From Parapedobacter sp042666505 (lineage in GTDB: Bacteria; Bacteroidota; Bacteroidia; Sphingobacteriales; Sphingobacteriaceae), in the NCBI RefSeq assembly GCF_042666505.1, contig NZ_JBHTDN010000008.1, positions 131,249-195,248 of the forward strand: a DNA stretch of 64,000 nt. Reading direction: 5' to 3'. Shown in pieces: positions 51,714 through 61,065 of the stretch. How positions within the stretch are numbered: the first letter of the stretch is position 1; each line of letters starts with the position of its first letter. The translations under genes were made by a program, and so were the position numbers. The notes below the pieces were generated by a model. The model worked only from the letters and a program-made list of their open reading frames with translations, ran no database searches and was not told where the DNA came from.

Positions 51714-52598
51714 ATGACCGAGAAAAAGCTAAAAGTAAGAAACCGATATGGGCGCAATACTTTCGACTTTGTTTTAACTCAGATAATACAATGTTACGAG
51801 GATTTAGAGCCTTTTTTTAATAAGCTTGGGATCGAAGATGTCACCAATGAAAAACGACTCTCCGATATAAAGTTAATAACGCAATCCAGAACGAAAATAA
51901 ATCCGATCCACTGGATAAGGATGGATTTTGCCTACATAATCACCTTTATGGGACTTAGTGAACCCGGACAAAAGGCAATTGAAAGTGTTTTTTCAAAGTT
52001 TTATAGCAGTAGCTTTGTGAAGAGTATCTTATTTTTCCTTTCCAAAAAGCCGCATAAAGATTCGATATATTATTCAAATTGGAAAGCACTTTGTAAAAAT
52101 AACTTTTTAAAGGGTGCAATTGTCGATGATTTTCAAAGTGTTTTTAAACCAGACGGTTCTGTGCATAATGATCTAAATTTCAACACACTAGTGTCGGAAG
52201 AGGGTAAATATTACAGATTTTATGGTGGGCACCAATATAAACTTAGCCATTACTTTCGCCACTTGTATCAAATCGTTAAATATTTCAATGGTCAAAAGGT
52301 ATTGACTTATGAGGAAAAGTACAAGTACGCCTCTATCCTTACTGCCCAACTGTCAACGCCTGAACAGATACTGTTTTTTGTCAATTCAATTTCGACCCTA
52401 GGTTTGGAATGGGAATTAGGAAAAATTATATATGATGATATAAATGATTATTTAATTACTAAATATAACTTAATACGGAATATACATGATATAACACTGA
52501 ACGGAAAAATTGACATCAGATCGTTTTATCCGGAGGTAGTTTTTCAGTTTGAAGAATATCCCAACGAGAGGGACTCTCTTAAAAGAGATTTTAAATAA
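51714..52598 (+). CDS. AbiC-like protein, C-terminal part (split gene)
   Basis: 294 residues from ATG 51714 (or TTG 51708, which overlaps the preceding stop). Contains the conserved putAbiC block GGHQYKLSHYFRHLYQIVKY and ILTAQLSTPEQILFFVNSIS, plus an N-terminal VRNRYGRNTFDFVLTQII that continues directly from the end of the previous frame. AbiC-like proteins are linked with phage abortive infection. Placed inside the island with other defence genes. Confidence 0.75.
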   Translation: MTEKKLKVRNRYGRNTFDFVLTQIIQCYEDLEPFFNKLGIEDVTNEKRLSDIKLITQSRTKINPIHWIRMDFAYIITFMGLSEPGQKAIESVFSKFYSSSFVKSILFFLSKKPHKDSIYYSNWKALCKNNFLKGAIVDDFQSVFKPDGSVHNDLNFNTLVSEEGKYYRFYGGHQYKLSHYFRHLYQIVKYFNGQKVLTYEEKYKYASILTAQLSTPEQILFFVNSISTLGLEWELGKIIYDDINDYLITKYNLIRNIHDITLNGKIDIRSFYPEVVFQFEEYPNERDSLKRDFK

Positions 52599-52642
52599 CA
52601 GTTTAATTGCATAAAAATAACGGCAATACGGCGAAGGGAAAT

Positions 52643-53461
52643 ATGACCTGGCAAGAATACCAAACGGCAGTTTCGACGCTCTATGATAAAATGGATTTAA
52701 TGGGGCGTTTGAGCTATAATGTGCGGCGTACCGATAAAATTACCGGCCAGAAAAGACAGATTGATGTCTGGTGGGAAATTAACATTGGTGGACACGTTAT
52801 TAATATTTTGATTGATGCCAAATTTAACAAGACTGTAATTGATGTTAATGAAATTGATTCAGTCGCGTCACTAGCAGAATCCGTTAATGCAAATAAAGCA
52901 ATCATTGTTACCAATAACGGATACACCGATCCTGCTTTAAAAAAAGCCGCGTTTTTAGGCATGGATGTAAAGATTCTTACGACTGAAGAGGCATTGAATC
53001 TTACAGTTCCAAATAAATGGATGATGTGTTATGACTGCAATGATGAATGTGTGGTTCTTGATCTGGATGGAGTATTATTTTTGGAAAATGCTGGTCTATT
53101 TTTTAATTGGTACGCAGGACGCTGTCGGAGATGTAAATGCTTATATCTTTTTTGTCCACAATGTGGAACTCGGGTAATACTGGATGATGATACTTCATTT
53201 GATTGTGGATGTAAGCATACCTGGAAAATAGAACCGACGAACCTTCAAATCAAATTTCATCAATCAAAATCTTATATTAAAATTGATGAATTTCCAAAGG
53301 CACCAACAGCTTTTTTGCTTTGGCTTGAAGGTCATTCATCCAATTCTCCAAATTTGCTTGATAAATGGGTATTGATTAGATCAGACCAAAATAACGATTA
53401 CTTATTCAGACTGGACCAGAATTATAACCTATTAAAAATTCCAATACTGTCAAGTTTTTAG
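52643..53461 (+). CDS. Mrr-like restriction endonuclease with zinc-ribbon cysteines
   Basis: About 272 residues from MTWQEYQTAVSTLYDKMDLM, preferred over a TTG at 52607 on the basis of the family start. The Mrr_cat core is visible as IDVWWEINIGGHVINILIDA with KFNKTVIDVNEIDS, giving a PD-(D/E)xK pattern (D..E..K). The C-terminal half has a CYDCNDEC and a CRRC...CPQC...CGC set of cysteines, likely zinc binding. Mrr relatives cleave methylated DNA. In this island it is next to two cytosine methyltransferases, so discrimination must exist. Confidence 0.75.
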   Translation: MTWQEYQTAVSTLYDKMDLMGRLSYNVRRTDKITGQKRQIDVWWEINIGGHVINILIDAKFNKTVIDVNEIDSVASLAESVNANKAIIVTNNGYTDPALKKAAFLGMDVKILTTEEALNLTVPNKWMMCYDCNDECVVLDLDGVLFLENAGLFFNWYAGRCRRCKCLYLFCPQCGTRVILDDDTSFDCGCKHTWKIEPTNLQIKFHQSKSYIKIDEFPKAPTAFLLWLEGHSSNSPNLLDKWVLIRSDQNNDYLFRLDQNYNLLKIPILSSF

Positions 53462-53497
53462 CTTTTTTAGCCTGAGACAGGGTGGACTATAAAATTC

Positions 53498-53505
53498 TAT
53501 CTTTG
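53498..53505 (+). promoter_or_regulatory. TAnnTTTG box upstream of the kinase gene
   Basis: TATCTTTG at 53498-53505 matches the Bacteroidota -7 box; the ATG follows at 53528. No clear -33 TTTG at the right distance, though AT-rich sequence is present. Suggests that the kinase-receiver-methyltransferase set starts its own transcript. Confidence 0.55.
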
Positions 53506-53527
53506 TAAGGTTCCAAAACATCAAAAC

Positions 53528-56176
53528 ATGAGATTCAGTTATAACTCACGCATAATAAAGCACTTAGGTTATGAATTAATAACCTCCGATGAAGTGGCTA
53601 TTACTGAACTTATTAAAAATTCGTATGATGCTAAAGCTTCAAAGGTCAATATCCACTTTTTGTCAGACTTAAAGGGCTTTAAAAAGAAATCTTCGATACA
53701 GCCAATATCCGATGAACTCATTAAGATTATTGCAGGTGCTGATTATGGGATCATTGTAATCGAGGATAACGGAAAAGGAATGTCTTACGAGACATTGAAA
53801 AATGGATTTTTTGAAGTAGGTGGTACATTAAAGAAAAAAGAAAAAGCGGCGGCGTCTGATAAAGATGCGATAATTTTAGGGGAAAAGGGCATCGGACGGT
53901 TAGCGGCCCAACGAATTAGCCCGGTGTTGATTGTGGAAACATCTGTTGGTGGAAGTAATTTAGGAGATGTTGTTTATGTAGAGTGGGACAAATTTGTCAA
54001 TTCATCACATGCGGAGGCTCCGGAACATAAATGCCCTAATTTAACCGGTAAGTCTTATACTCGTTTATGGTTAATAGGCACGGCAGAAAAACCAATAGAA
54101 TTTGAAAAATTTTTTACGAGACAGGAAAATTTCGTTCGGGATATTTTCGGTAATCTAGGAGAAAGCCTTGGGACACAACTATACGTGAAAAATGAGTTAC
54201 ATAGTGCTCTCAGTTTTCTTTATTCGCCATTTGAAGACAATAAGAGTATTTTAGATTTATCTATTTTTTTTAATGGGGAAAAAATTCTTCATGATTTTAA
54301 CTATAACATTGTTAAAATAGCTGAATCGATCCATAGTTTGACCACAGAGTTCATAAAAGATGAGTCCGGAGAAGTTATAGATTTAGCACTAGATCTCCGT
54401 ATGGATGTTAAACCTTGGTTTCTTGAACGTATTCATCACAGGGAACTAGGACGTGTACTCTACCAAGACTGGAAGCGCCCCCATACATTCTATTCAGAAT
54501 TGTTAAAAAAATATCAAGAGCATTTCACGAAGAGTCTTTCAGAAAAAATTTATTTATCGGATGCACTAAAAAAATGGAGTAAGAAATACTCTAGAAAGCT
54601 AGAAAAAAACACCTTAGATGCTTTGGTTAACTTAGCGCCACTAGAAGCGAAAATTTACTCCTTCAAGAGAGAAAAGGCGTTGATATCAATGGCTATCTCT
54701 TCCGCGGTTGACAATGGTTTTATCGATAACGGGCAATCGGACATCAATTCCGACTTTAGCAATTTCTTAGGTATCCATAATGGTATAAAATTATACAGAA
54801 ATTCTTTTCGAATTGGTACTATAGGTAATAAAGATAACGACTGGCTTAAACTACAGCAAAAAAGAACAACAGGGCAACAGTTTTACAGGTTCGAGCTTGG
54901 TAATGTCATTGGGTTTATTAAAATTAATGACAAGAAACAAGAGTATATTTATGAGACTAGCTCAAGAGAAAATCTGACAGACAACCTTTATGTTGATTCC
55001 TTACAAATTCTTTTGAGTGAGGTCATCGAGATATTTTCTCCTGGGTTTAATAAAAGAGCAGTCGAGATCGCAAAATATATATTAGATCTCGAGGGCTTGA
55101 TCCCAGAAAATAATACCGAAGAAATAGAAGATGAAGTAAGAAAATCGAAAGAAGTTCTTGAGGCAGCAAAGAAAAACTTACAAGCGATTAATGAGGCTTT
55201 CTCTGTTATCAATGACAACATTGCCTTGGATGATCCTAATAAGATATCTACTATACAAAAGATATTTAAGGAATTAGAGACCGTAACTATAAATTTCGAA
55301 CAGAATATAAACGATACAAATCGATCGTTTGAAAGTGCAAACAACTTAATCGAAGTCGCACGACAACATCAGAAGCGAATAAAGACCGAGGCTTATAATA
55401 ATTACAAGTTAATGGCAAATGGCCTTGTTACTGAGGTTATTACCCATGAGCTACATTCGTTGTTAAGTAATTCGGGGGATGAAAACAAGACCTATGCTGA
55501 CCATTTTACAACCCTCGAAGACTATTTTCTGGATCGCGAAGAATACGGAATTAATAGAGAACACTTGCTCCCCGTAAAGACTAAATTCAATCATTTGTAT
55601 GCGCGGATGGGTGATCTCAGTAAATTTTATTCATTTCTCGAAAAGACATTTATTTATAAGGGAAATAGCGAGGATTTGGAGCCGGTCAATGTACGAGAAG
55701 AGCTTCACGAAATTACAGATCGATTTAAGTTCAGATTGAATAGACATAAAATTAATATTGATATTGATACTGTCTCAAATATTTGGGAGGTACCGAAGGG
55801 TTCCCTACTTCATGTTTTTTATAATCTCATCGACAATTCAATTTATTGGATTAAACAACGACAAAAGCAAGCCAAGAAAAATACCCAGTTCAAAAAGGAT
55901 GGGACCGACACCATTTCTGTGCGTACGATTGATTCGAATACGATTCAATTTTCTGATAGTGGGACAGGAGTTCTGGAAAAGTATCAGCACACTTTGTTCA
56001 ACGAAATGGAATCTGGTAAGGAGGACGGTGGCAGAGGAATGGGGCTTTATATCGTTCGTCAGTTTTTGAAATCTTTTGGAGGTGAAATAGAGCTATTGCA
56101 ACCCCTAAATCCTTATGATAACCGGTATATATTTGAAATAAGAATGAGCTCAAGTTTTGAGGAGGACCAACCGTGA
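53528..56176 (+). CDS. Double-GHKL protein: MORC-like ATPase fused to histidine kinase
   Basis: 882 residues. N-terminal GHKL ATPase of MORC/Hsp90 style: N-box TELIKNSYDAKASKVNIHF (N31, D34), G1 DNGKGM (80-85) and G2 GEKGIGRLA (118-126). A middle region of about 400 residues, then a coiled coil and an H-box with H640 in VTEVITHELHSLLSN, and a C-terminal histidine-kinase ATPase (VFYNLIDNSIYWIKQ, FSDSGTGV, GRGMGLYIVRQFL). Such GHKL proteins occur in restriction-modification loci. Its stop overlaps the receiver-like gene start (GTGA). No transmembrane segments, so the signal is cytoplasmic, perhaps DNA. Confidence 0.85.
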   Translation: MRFSYNSRIIKHLGYELITSDEVAITELIKNSYDAKASKVNIHFLSDLKGFKKKSSIQPISDELIKIIAGADYGIIVIEDNGKGMSYETLKNGFFEVGGTLKKKEKAAASDKDAIILGEKGIGRLAAQRISPVLIVETSVGGSNLGDVVYVEWDKFVNSSHAEAPEHKCPNLTGKSYTRLWLIGTAEKPIEFEKFFTRQENFVRDIFGNLGESLGTQLYVKNELHSALSFLYSPFEDNKSILDLSIFFNGEKILHDFNYNIVKIAESIHSLTTEFIKDESGEVIDLALDLRMDVKPWFLERIHHRELGRVLYQDWKRPHTFYSELLKKYQEHFTKSLSEKIYLSDALKKWSKKYSRKLEKNTLDALVNLAPLEAKIYSFKREKALISMAISSAVDNGFIDNGQSDINSDFSNFLGIHNGIKLYRNSFRIGTIGNKDNDWLKLQQKRTTGQQFYRFELGNVIGFIKINDKKQEYIYETSSRENLTDNLYVDSLQILLSEVIEIFSPGFNKRAVEIAKYILDLEGLIPENNTEEIEDEVRKSKEVLEAAKKNLQAINEAFSVINDNIALDDPNKISTIQKIFKELETVTINFEQNINDTNRSFESANNLIEVARQHQKRIKTEAYNNYKLMANGLVTEVITHELHSLLSNSGDENKTYADHFTTLEDYFLDREEYGINREHLLPVKTKFNHLYARMGDLSKFYSFLEKTFIYKGNSEDLEPVNVREELHEITDRFKFRLNRHKINIDIDTVSNIWEVPKGSLLHVFYNLIDNSIYWIKQRQKQAKKNTQFKKDGTDTISVRTIDSNTIQFSDSGTGVLEKYQHTLFNEMESGKEDGGRGMGLYIVRQFLKSFGGEIELLQPLNPYDNRYIFEIRMSSSFEEDQP

Positions 56177-58455
56177 ATTTGTTTAACAACCTAATCAGAG
56201 GCCTTAAGGCTTTTACAGCAGTAATTATCGAGAATGCTTTTGTGTACGAGGATGATGCAGAAAAGATTTTAGGCAAATTTTGTTTATTGCCAGTGAGGGA
56301 TCAGGAGAAAATCTTACGACAATTGAAAGAGAAGGGCTTCGATTCTTTAGTGGCAAACCTTAATAGTTTTAATGAACTTTTCCAAAAAACCAATAGAGAT
56401 AGAAATTTGGAAGAAGACATGCCCGCAACGGAATACTTTAAGCGTTATCTTGGGAAAATTGGAGCAAATGAATTAGATTACGACAGAACTGTTACAAATA
56501 TAGCTCAGATTTACAAAGACAATGGCGACGACAGAATCAATGACATCCTACTTAAGTTTGGCATTTTTAAAAGTATTGACGAAGCCTCATATACTGAGCT
56601 AATCGACACCTTTAAGAAAACACCTGGCCTATCTCTGCTTTTTTACAGGGCGCAACCATCGGTTAGTCAGACGGAAGAATTTTATCAAGACATTGAAATA
56701 TCAATGGAAGAGACCGAGAGTCAATTTTGTCTTGCGATAATTGACAAAAAACTCGGCACAGGGGACAGTGGAGAAGAGGGAAAGAGCTTTATTAAAGAGA
56801 ATATTATCAATCGAAACCAAATAAAAGATAAAAAAATTGTTTGCTGTTTGTATACCACTACTCCCGAAAACGGGCCTCTAGAATCGTTTGATCACTATTT
56901 TATCCAAGAAATAGCAAAGGATGCCGACAACAAATTTGAGCAATTAGCGAAGAGTCTTACTAACGCGGCATATGCGGCCATATTTGATAAGTTGAGATAT
57001 CAATATACACTAAGTGCGCAAAACGCGCTAAATATGGTTTTATTAAATCAGAAAAACATAAAATATATAATTGAACATTCGTACCTCGAAGGCATACCTG
57101 GGATTGAGGCTATAAAATATTGGTTCAATTTGGCTCAACAATATCAATTTGAAATCGAAGAAATAAATGCTTTAAATTTCTTTTCCGGTATTGTGAGCTT
57201 TTTTGACAATGAGCATCTGGATGACCATCCTCACATTGGGAAAATCGGAGAGAGCCTAAAACAACTTAACTCTTTTGAACTATTTGACTATAAAGTAAAT
57301 TCAAAATATTTGCCCATAGCCCCGGGTGATATCTGGCAAATTGGCGATGAGTATTATATTTTAATGGGGCAACTTTGCGATTTGTTGTTGAGGAGTAACA
57401 ACAAGCGTAACGCAAAATTCGGAGAGCTGTTAAAAGTAGAAATTGTCGATTTACCGCAACGATCGGAAAAATTCAGCATAGATATAACCGGAAATAGAAA
57501 ATTAATTACTATCCAAAATTTTCCGAAAGGACCTGGGGATTTTTGTAGTATCACAGTAGATGTAGCAACAGGTACAACGGAGTTTGCAGATTTGGAAGCT
57601 CTGGATTTAGCTATGTTTAACAGTGATGGTAATGCAATAATAGACTTGAATGATGGTGTTACTGTCGAAGCTCTAAGAACGCTCCCATCAAATTTCGCAG
57701 ATTATTATGTAGATATAAGGGAGAAATACCGCAGTTTGAAGGAAACAACTTCAAAAGTGGATAGGTCTATTTTTGAATTTGCCAATAACAATATAAAGTT
57801 TTCTAAAATTCGATTTACGGAAAAAAGCGGTGTCATTGATTTAGGGTTTAGAAGAGCTGGTCGATTAAAGGGCCGATTCTATGATTCCACATATAATAAT
57901 TTCTTAAACAACAAAGGTCGAATAGATTTGAATCTAATTGATAACTCTCCAGAGCACGTGTCTACGGTAAAACTTGAATGTTCGTTTGTACATACGGACA
58001 GCCCGACTCATACATTTGAACAGGCAAATCTTTGGTTCAATAGCAGTGGATTCTATTTCAAAAGACAAGATCTTATGCCCACACTCCCAGGAGGGTTTAA
58101 GCCAATTTTGAATTATTGTTCTACTGAATTGAAGATGGGGGATCAACGTCAATATATACTTACAAAAGTCGACGAGGGAATATTTAGTCTCCAGCTTAAG
58201 TATATGATAAACGACGACACTTTTCAAGGAAAGCCCCATTACAGTTACAAATCACTTTTCGGTGAACCGAAACCTGAAATAAATCCTAAATTTAAAGTCG
58301 AGGGAGAAGACGAATCCTCGTTCATTGGTGATAACGGGCACGCCTCAGTATCCCTAAGCATTGAGCAATTAAATAAAGGAGTCATTGTGTACGAGAAAAA
58401 GTTGAAACTCCAATTTGTCAACGGTATATTATCCAGAACTAACATTGAAGAATAA
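56173..58455 (+). CDS. Receiver-like 760-residue effector or adaptor of the kinase
   Basis: Starts at GTG overlapping the kinase stop. Residues about 180-255 look like a receiver domain: candidate phosphoacceptor D191 in QFCLAIIDKKLGTGDSGEEG, threonines in VCCLYTTTPENGP, and K249 in FIQEIAKD. The acidic pair expected near the first strand is not evident, so it may be a modified receiver. The remaining 500 residues include no catalytic motif I recognise, only extended alpha-beta sequence. By position it is the kinase partner. Function of the output part unknown. Confidence 0.65.
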   Translation: MNLFNNLIRGLKAFTAVIIENAFVYEDDAEKILGKFCLLPVRDQEKILRQLKEKGFDSLVANLNSFNELFQKTNRDRNLEEDMPATEYFKRYLGKIGANELDYDRTVTNIAQIYKDNGDDRINDILLKFGIFKSIDEASYTELIDTFKKTPGLSLLFYRAQPSVSQTEEFYQDIEISMEETESQFCLAIIDKKLGTGDSGEEGKSFIKENIINRNQIKDKKIVCCLYTTTPENGPLESFDHYFIQEIAKDADNKFEQLAKSLTNAAYAAIFDKLRYQYTLSAQNALNMVLLNQKNIKYIIEHSYLEGIPGIEAIKYWFNLAQQYQFEIEEINALNFFSGIVSFFDNEHLDDHPHIGKIGESLKQLNSFELFDYKVNSKYLPIAPGDIWQIGDEYYILMGQLCDLLLRSNNKRNAKFGELLKVEIVDLPQRSEKFSIDITGNRKLITIQNFPKGPGDFCSITVDVATGTTEFADLEALDLAMFNSDGNAIIDLNDGVTVEALRTLPSNFADYYVDIREKYRSLKETTSKVDRSIFEFANNNIKFSKIRFTEKSGVIDLGFRRAGRLKGRFYDSTYNNFLNNKGRIDLNLIDNSPEHVSTVKLECSFVHTDSPTHTFEQANLWFNSSGFYFKRQDLMPTLPGGFKPILNYCSTELKMGDQRQYILTKVDEGIFSLQLKYMINDDTFQGKPHYSYKSLFGEPKPEINPKFKVEGEDESSFIGDNGHASVSLSIEQLNKGVIVYEKKLKLQFVNGILSRTNIEE

Positions 58456-59599
58456 AATTAATATAATTTCACTATTTTCTGGTGGGGGATTCCTTGATTT
58501 AGGATTCATGAATCAGGGTTTTCAAGTAAACGAAGCTGTTGAATTTCATCAGCCATTTGTAGATTCGTATAATTACGGCTTAAATAACTATGTTAAGAAG
58601 TCTCAAAAAGAAGTGTATAAAAAGCGTATAATTACACATAATAAGATCGAAACTTCTCTAGATGCAACAAACAAAAACACTCAAAAAAAATTAATTGATG
58701 ATTATAGGGATATCGCCGGAATCATTGGCGGTCCTCCCTGTCAAGATTTTTCTGTCGGGGGAAAAAACGCAGGTGTAGAAGGTCATCGGGGCAAGCTAAT
58801 TTACACATATCGTGATATCGTCAATCAGGTTAACCCCTTGTTTATTTTTTTTGAGAACGTAGCTGGTTTATACCGTACAAAACACCACCAAAGCGAGTTT
58901 TTCAATTTGAAAAACGAGTTGGAAAAAAAATATACATTATGGTTTGATATAATCAATGCCCTAGATTATGGCATTCCGCAAGACAGGCCAAGATTGGCAT
59001 TGGTAGGATTTCGTAAAGACGTGATACAAAAGTTAATTGATAATGGTTTTAAATACTTAAGCGAACCTTATGAAGGGCACCTGAATGAGTTAGTTTTCAA
59101 ATGGCCGCAGCGAAAATACGCAAAGGCGCGACAGGTCCTTTGGCCACGAAAATGGGATTTCCAGTCAGAAATAAACGAAGACGAAGTTAAGAGAATCCCA
59201 CAATTTTATTCCTCTCTTTTAATCAAAAATGCGTTTAGTGGATTAGACAATTCGACTCCAAACCAATTGGAGTGTTTTAATCCATACTCTAAGAAATTTT
59301 CAACAGTTGCTGAAGGCGATACATCTCGCAAATCATTTAAAAGGTTGCATCGCTACAGATATAGTCCTACAGTAGCATATGGTAATAATGAGGTACATTT
59401 ACACCCAACGGAACCTCGCAGACTGTCTGTTCGTGAAGCTTTACGAATTCAAAGTGTTCCCGATAATTATATCCTTCCGAAAGAAGTGTCCTTGACCGAT
59501 AAGTTTAAGCTAATTAGCAACGGTGTACCGACTCGAAAAGCCGAATTAATTGCTCAAGAAATTCGTAGAACATTGGAGAATTATTTTTCGTTGGCATAG
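58445..59599 (+). CDS. DNA cytosine C5-methyltransferase 1
   Basis: No ATG before motif I; TTG at 58445 (just before KNKINIISLFSGGGFLDLGF) is preferred, TTG 58415 is possible; both overlap the previous gene, implying coupled translation. Motifs: I SLFSGGGFLDLGF, IV GGPPCQDFSVGGKNAG (catalytic Cys), VI FFENVAGL, VIII IPQDRPRLALVGF, X SNGVPTRKAELIAQEI. About 384 residues. Target sequence cannot be read. It would protect the genome against the restriction enzymes nearby. Confidence 0.92.
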   Translation: MKNKINIISLFSGGGFLDLGFMNQGFQVNEAVEFHQPFVDSYNYGLNNYVKKSQKEVYKKRIITHNKIETSLDATNKNTQKKLIDDYRDIAGIIGGPPCQDFSVGGKNAGVEGHRGKLIYTYRDIVNQVNPLFIFFENVAGLYRTKHHQSEFFNLKNELEKKYTLWFDIINALDYGIPQDRPRLALVGFRKDVIQKLIDNGFKYLSEPYEGHLNELVFKWPQRKYAKARQVLWPRKWDFQSEINEDEVKRIPQFYSSLLIKNAFSGLDNSTPNQLECFNPYSKKFSTVAEGDTSRKSFKRLHRYRYSPTVAYGNNEVHLHPTEPRRLSVREALRIQSVPDNYILPKEVSLTDKFKLISNGVPTRKAELIAQEIRRTLENYFSLA

Positions 59600-59602
59600 G
59601 AG

Positions 59603-59761
59603 ATGTATTTGCTGCGGATTTTTGACAGATTTAGTCGCAAGGAAACATCTTTATATGATAAAGAAGGTGCAAAGATCGAAAAGCTTAATTTCCCCCTGGA
59701 ATTGTTGATACCGGTATCTGAGTGGAATATCCAATCTGTGACTTATATTAGGTATACTTAA
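59603..59761 (+). CDS. Possible 52-residue small protein after methyltransferase 1
   Basis: ATG at 59603 follows the methyltransferase stop (TAG 59597-59599) by three bases, with GGAG just before it. Encodes MYLLRIFDRFSRKETSLYDK, then EGAKIEKLNFPLELLIPVSE and WNIQSVTYIRYT. Composition is protein-like with basic and hydrophobic stretches. No family recognised, and the ORF is short, so it is a tentative call. Shared mRNA with the methyltransferase is likely if real. Confidence 0.35.
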   Translation: MYLLRIFDRFSRKETSLYDKEGAKIEKLNFPLELLIPVSEWNIQSVTYIRYT

Positions 59762-59907
59762 TAAACTAATATAATCCATAAATTTATCGGCGAAATTTTA
59801 CGATTAGAGATAACAATTTGTTTTTGCTAAAAAAATTAGGTAATATTGCTTCGGGTACAGTGGGGTTAGCGAAAGCAAAATATCTAAAGATAAAAGAGAA
59901 AAGTTAA
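59762..59907. other. Intergenic region before methyltransferase 2
   Basis: AT-rich, no clear hairpin or exact TAnnTTTG box. It separates two coupled gene sets (kinase-receiver-methyltransferase 1 and methyltransferase 2-DUF4928), so it should hold a promoter. Confidence 0.4.
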
Positions 59908-61065
59908 ATGACGGGCACAAGCATAGATAAAACTGTAATCGAATTTTTTGCCGGAATAGGACTGATGCGTATGGGTCTTGAAAAGGGTGGATGGAAGGTC
60001 GAATGCGCAAACGATATAGATCCTGTGAAGAAAAGGTTGTACGTATCCCATTTTAAAAATAATAGCAGAGAATTTATACTTGATGATATTCATAGGCTCT
60101 CGTCCAACGATCTTCCCTCCTCATCTTTAGCAACAGCTTCGTTCCCATGCACAGACTTGTCGTTAGCCGGCAGGCGGGCTGGTTTGCAAGGGATACATTC
60201 GTCAGCTTTTTGGGGTTTCGTGAATATTTTAAAGAAACTTGGCAAGAAAAAACCGCCTTTGATACTGCTCGAGAACGTGGTGGGTTTTTTGACGTCGCAT
60301 CAAGGGAAAGACTTTGAACAGGCCTTACTGGCATTAAACCAATTAGGTTATGCAGTAGATGCTTTTATTATTAATGCAGCTCATTTTGTGCCTCAAAGTC
60401 GAGTTAGGTTGTTTGTCGTCGGGAGCTTAACCGTAGGCAATTGCGGACGTTCCGCGTTTTGTTTGCCTGATAGCGAATTGCGGCCGCCTAAACTTCGTGA
60501 ATTTATAACTAAAAATCCTCATATAGATTGGAATGTGAGAGCCGTTCTCCCAGAACTTCCTCGATTGGACAAACGCTTAGCTGATATCGTCGAAGACATT
60601 CCTAAAAATAATTCTGTTTGGTTTAGCAAACAACGGGTGGATTATTTATTGAACCAGACGTTCGAGCGTCATTTGAATAAAGTGTTAGATCAGAAGGAAA
60701 AAGACAATTACGAATATTACACAGCCTTTAGGCGTGTAAGGAACGGGAAGTCTATGGCCGAAATCAGGTTTGATGGAATCGCCGGTTGCTTGAGAACTCC
60801 AAAAGGAGGAAGCGCCCGGCAGATTCTTTTGCAAGTGGGGAAGGGTGAAATAAATATACGGTTACTGACTCCCCGCGAATGTGCTAGGCTGATGGGCGCA
60901 GATGACTTTACGCTGTCTGGAACATTCAATGAAGCGTTGTTCGGATTTGGAGACGCTGTGTGTGTTCCGGTGGTTTCTTGGATTGCAGAGAATTATCTAA
61001 ATCCATTATTTTACGAGGCAGTCCCACGGAAAACTACTAAAATGAGATATGAAACAGCCATCTAA
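59908..61065 (+). CDS. DNA cytosine C5-methyltransferase 2
   Basis: 385 residues. Motif I VIEFFAGIGLMRMGLEKGGW, IV SFPCTDLSLAGRRAG (catalytic Cys), VI LLENVVGFL, VIII FVPQSRVRLFVVGS, IX-like LLTPRECARLMGADDFTL and X FGDAVCVPVVSWIAENY are present. It is not close to methyltransferase 1, so the two probably recognise different sites. The downstream DUF4928 gene starts 17 bases before its stop, the usual restriction-modification arrangement. Confidence 0.93.
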   Translation: MTGTSIDKTVIEFFAGIGLMRMGLEKGGWKVECANDIDPVKKRLYVSHFKNNSREFILDDIHRLSSNDLPSSSLATASFPCTDLSLAGRRAGLQGIHSSAFWGFVNILKKLGKKKPPLILLENVVGFLTSHQGKDFEQALLALNQLGYAVDAFIINAAHFVPQSRVRLFVVGSLTVGNCGRSAFCLPDSELRPPKLREFITKNPHIDWNVRAVLPELPRLDKRLADIVEDIPKNNSVWFSKQRVDYLLNQTFERHLNKVLDQKEKDNYEYYTAFRRVRNGKSMAEIRFDGIAGCLRTPKGGSARQILLQVGKGEINIRLLTPRECARLMGADDFTLSGTFNEALFGFGDAVCVPVVSWIAENYLNPLFYEAVPRKTTKMRYETAI

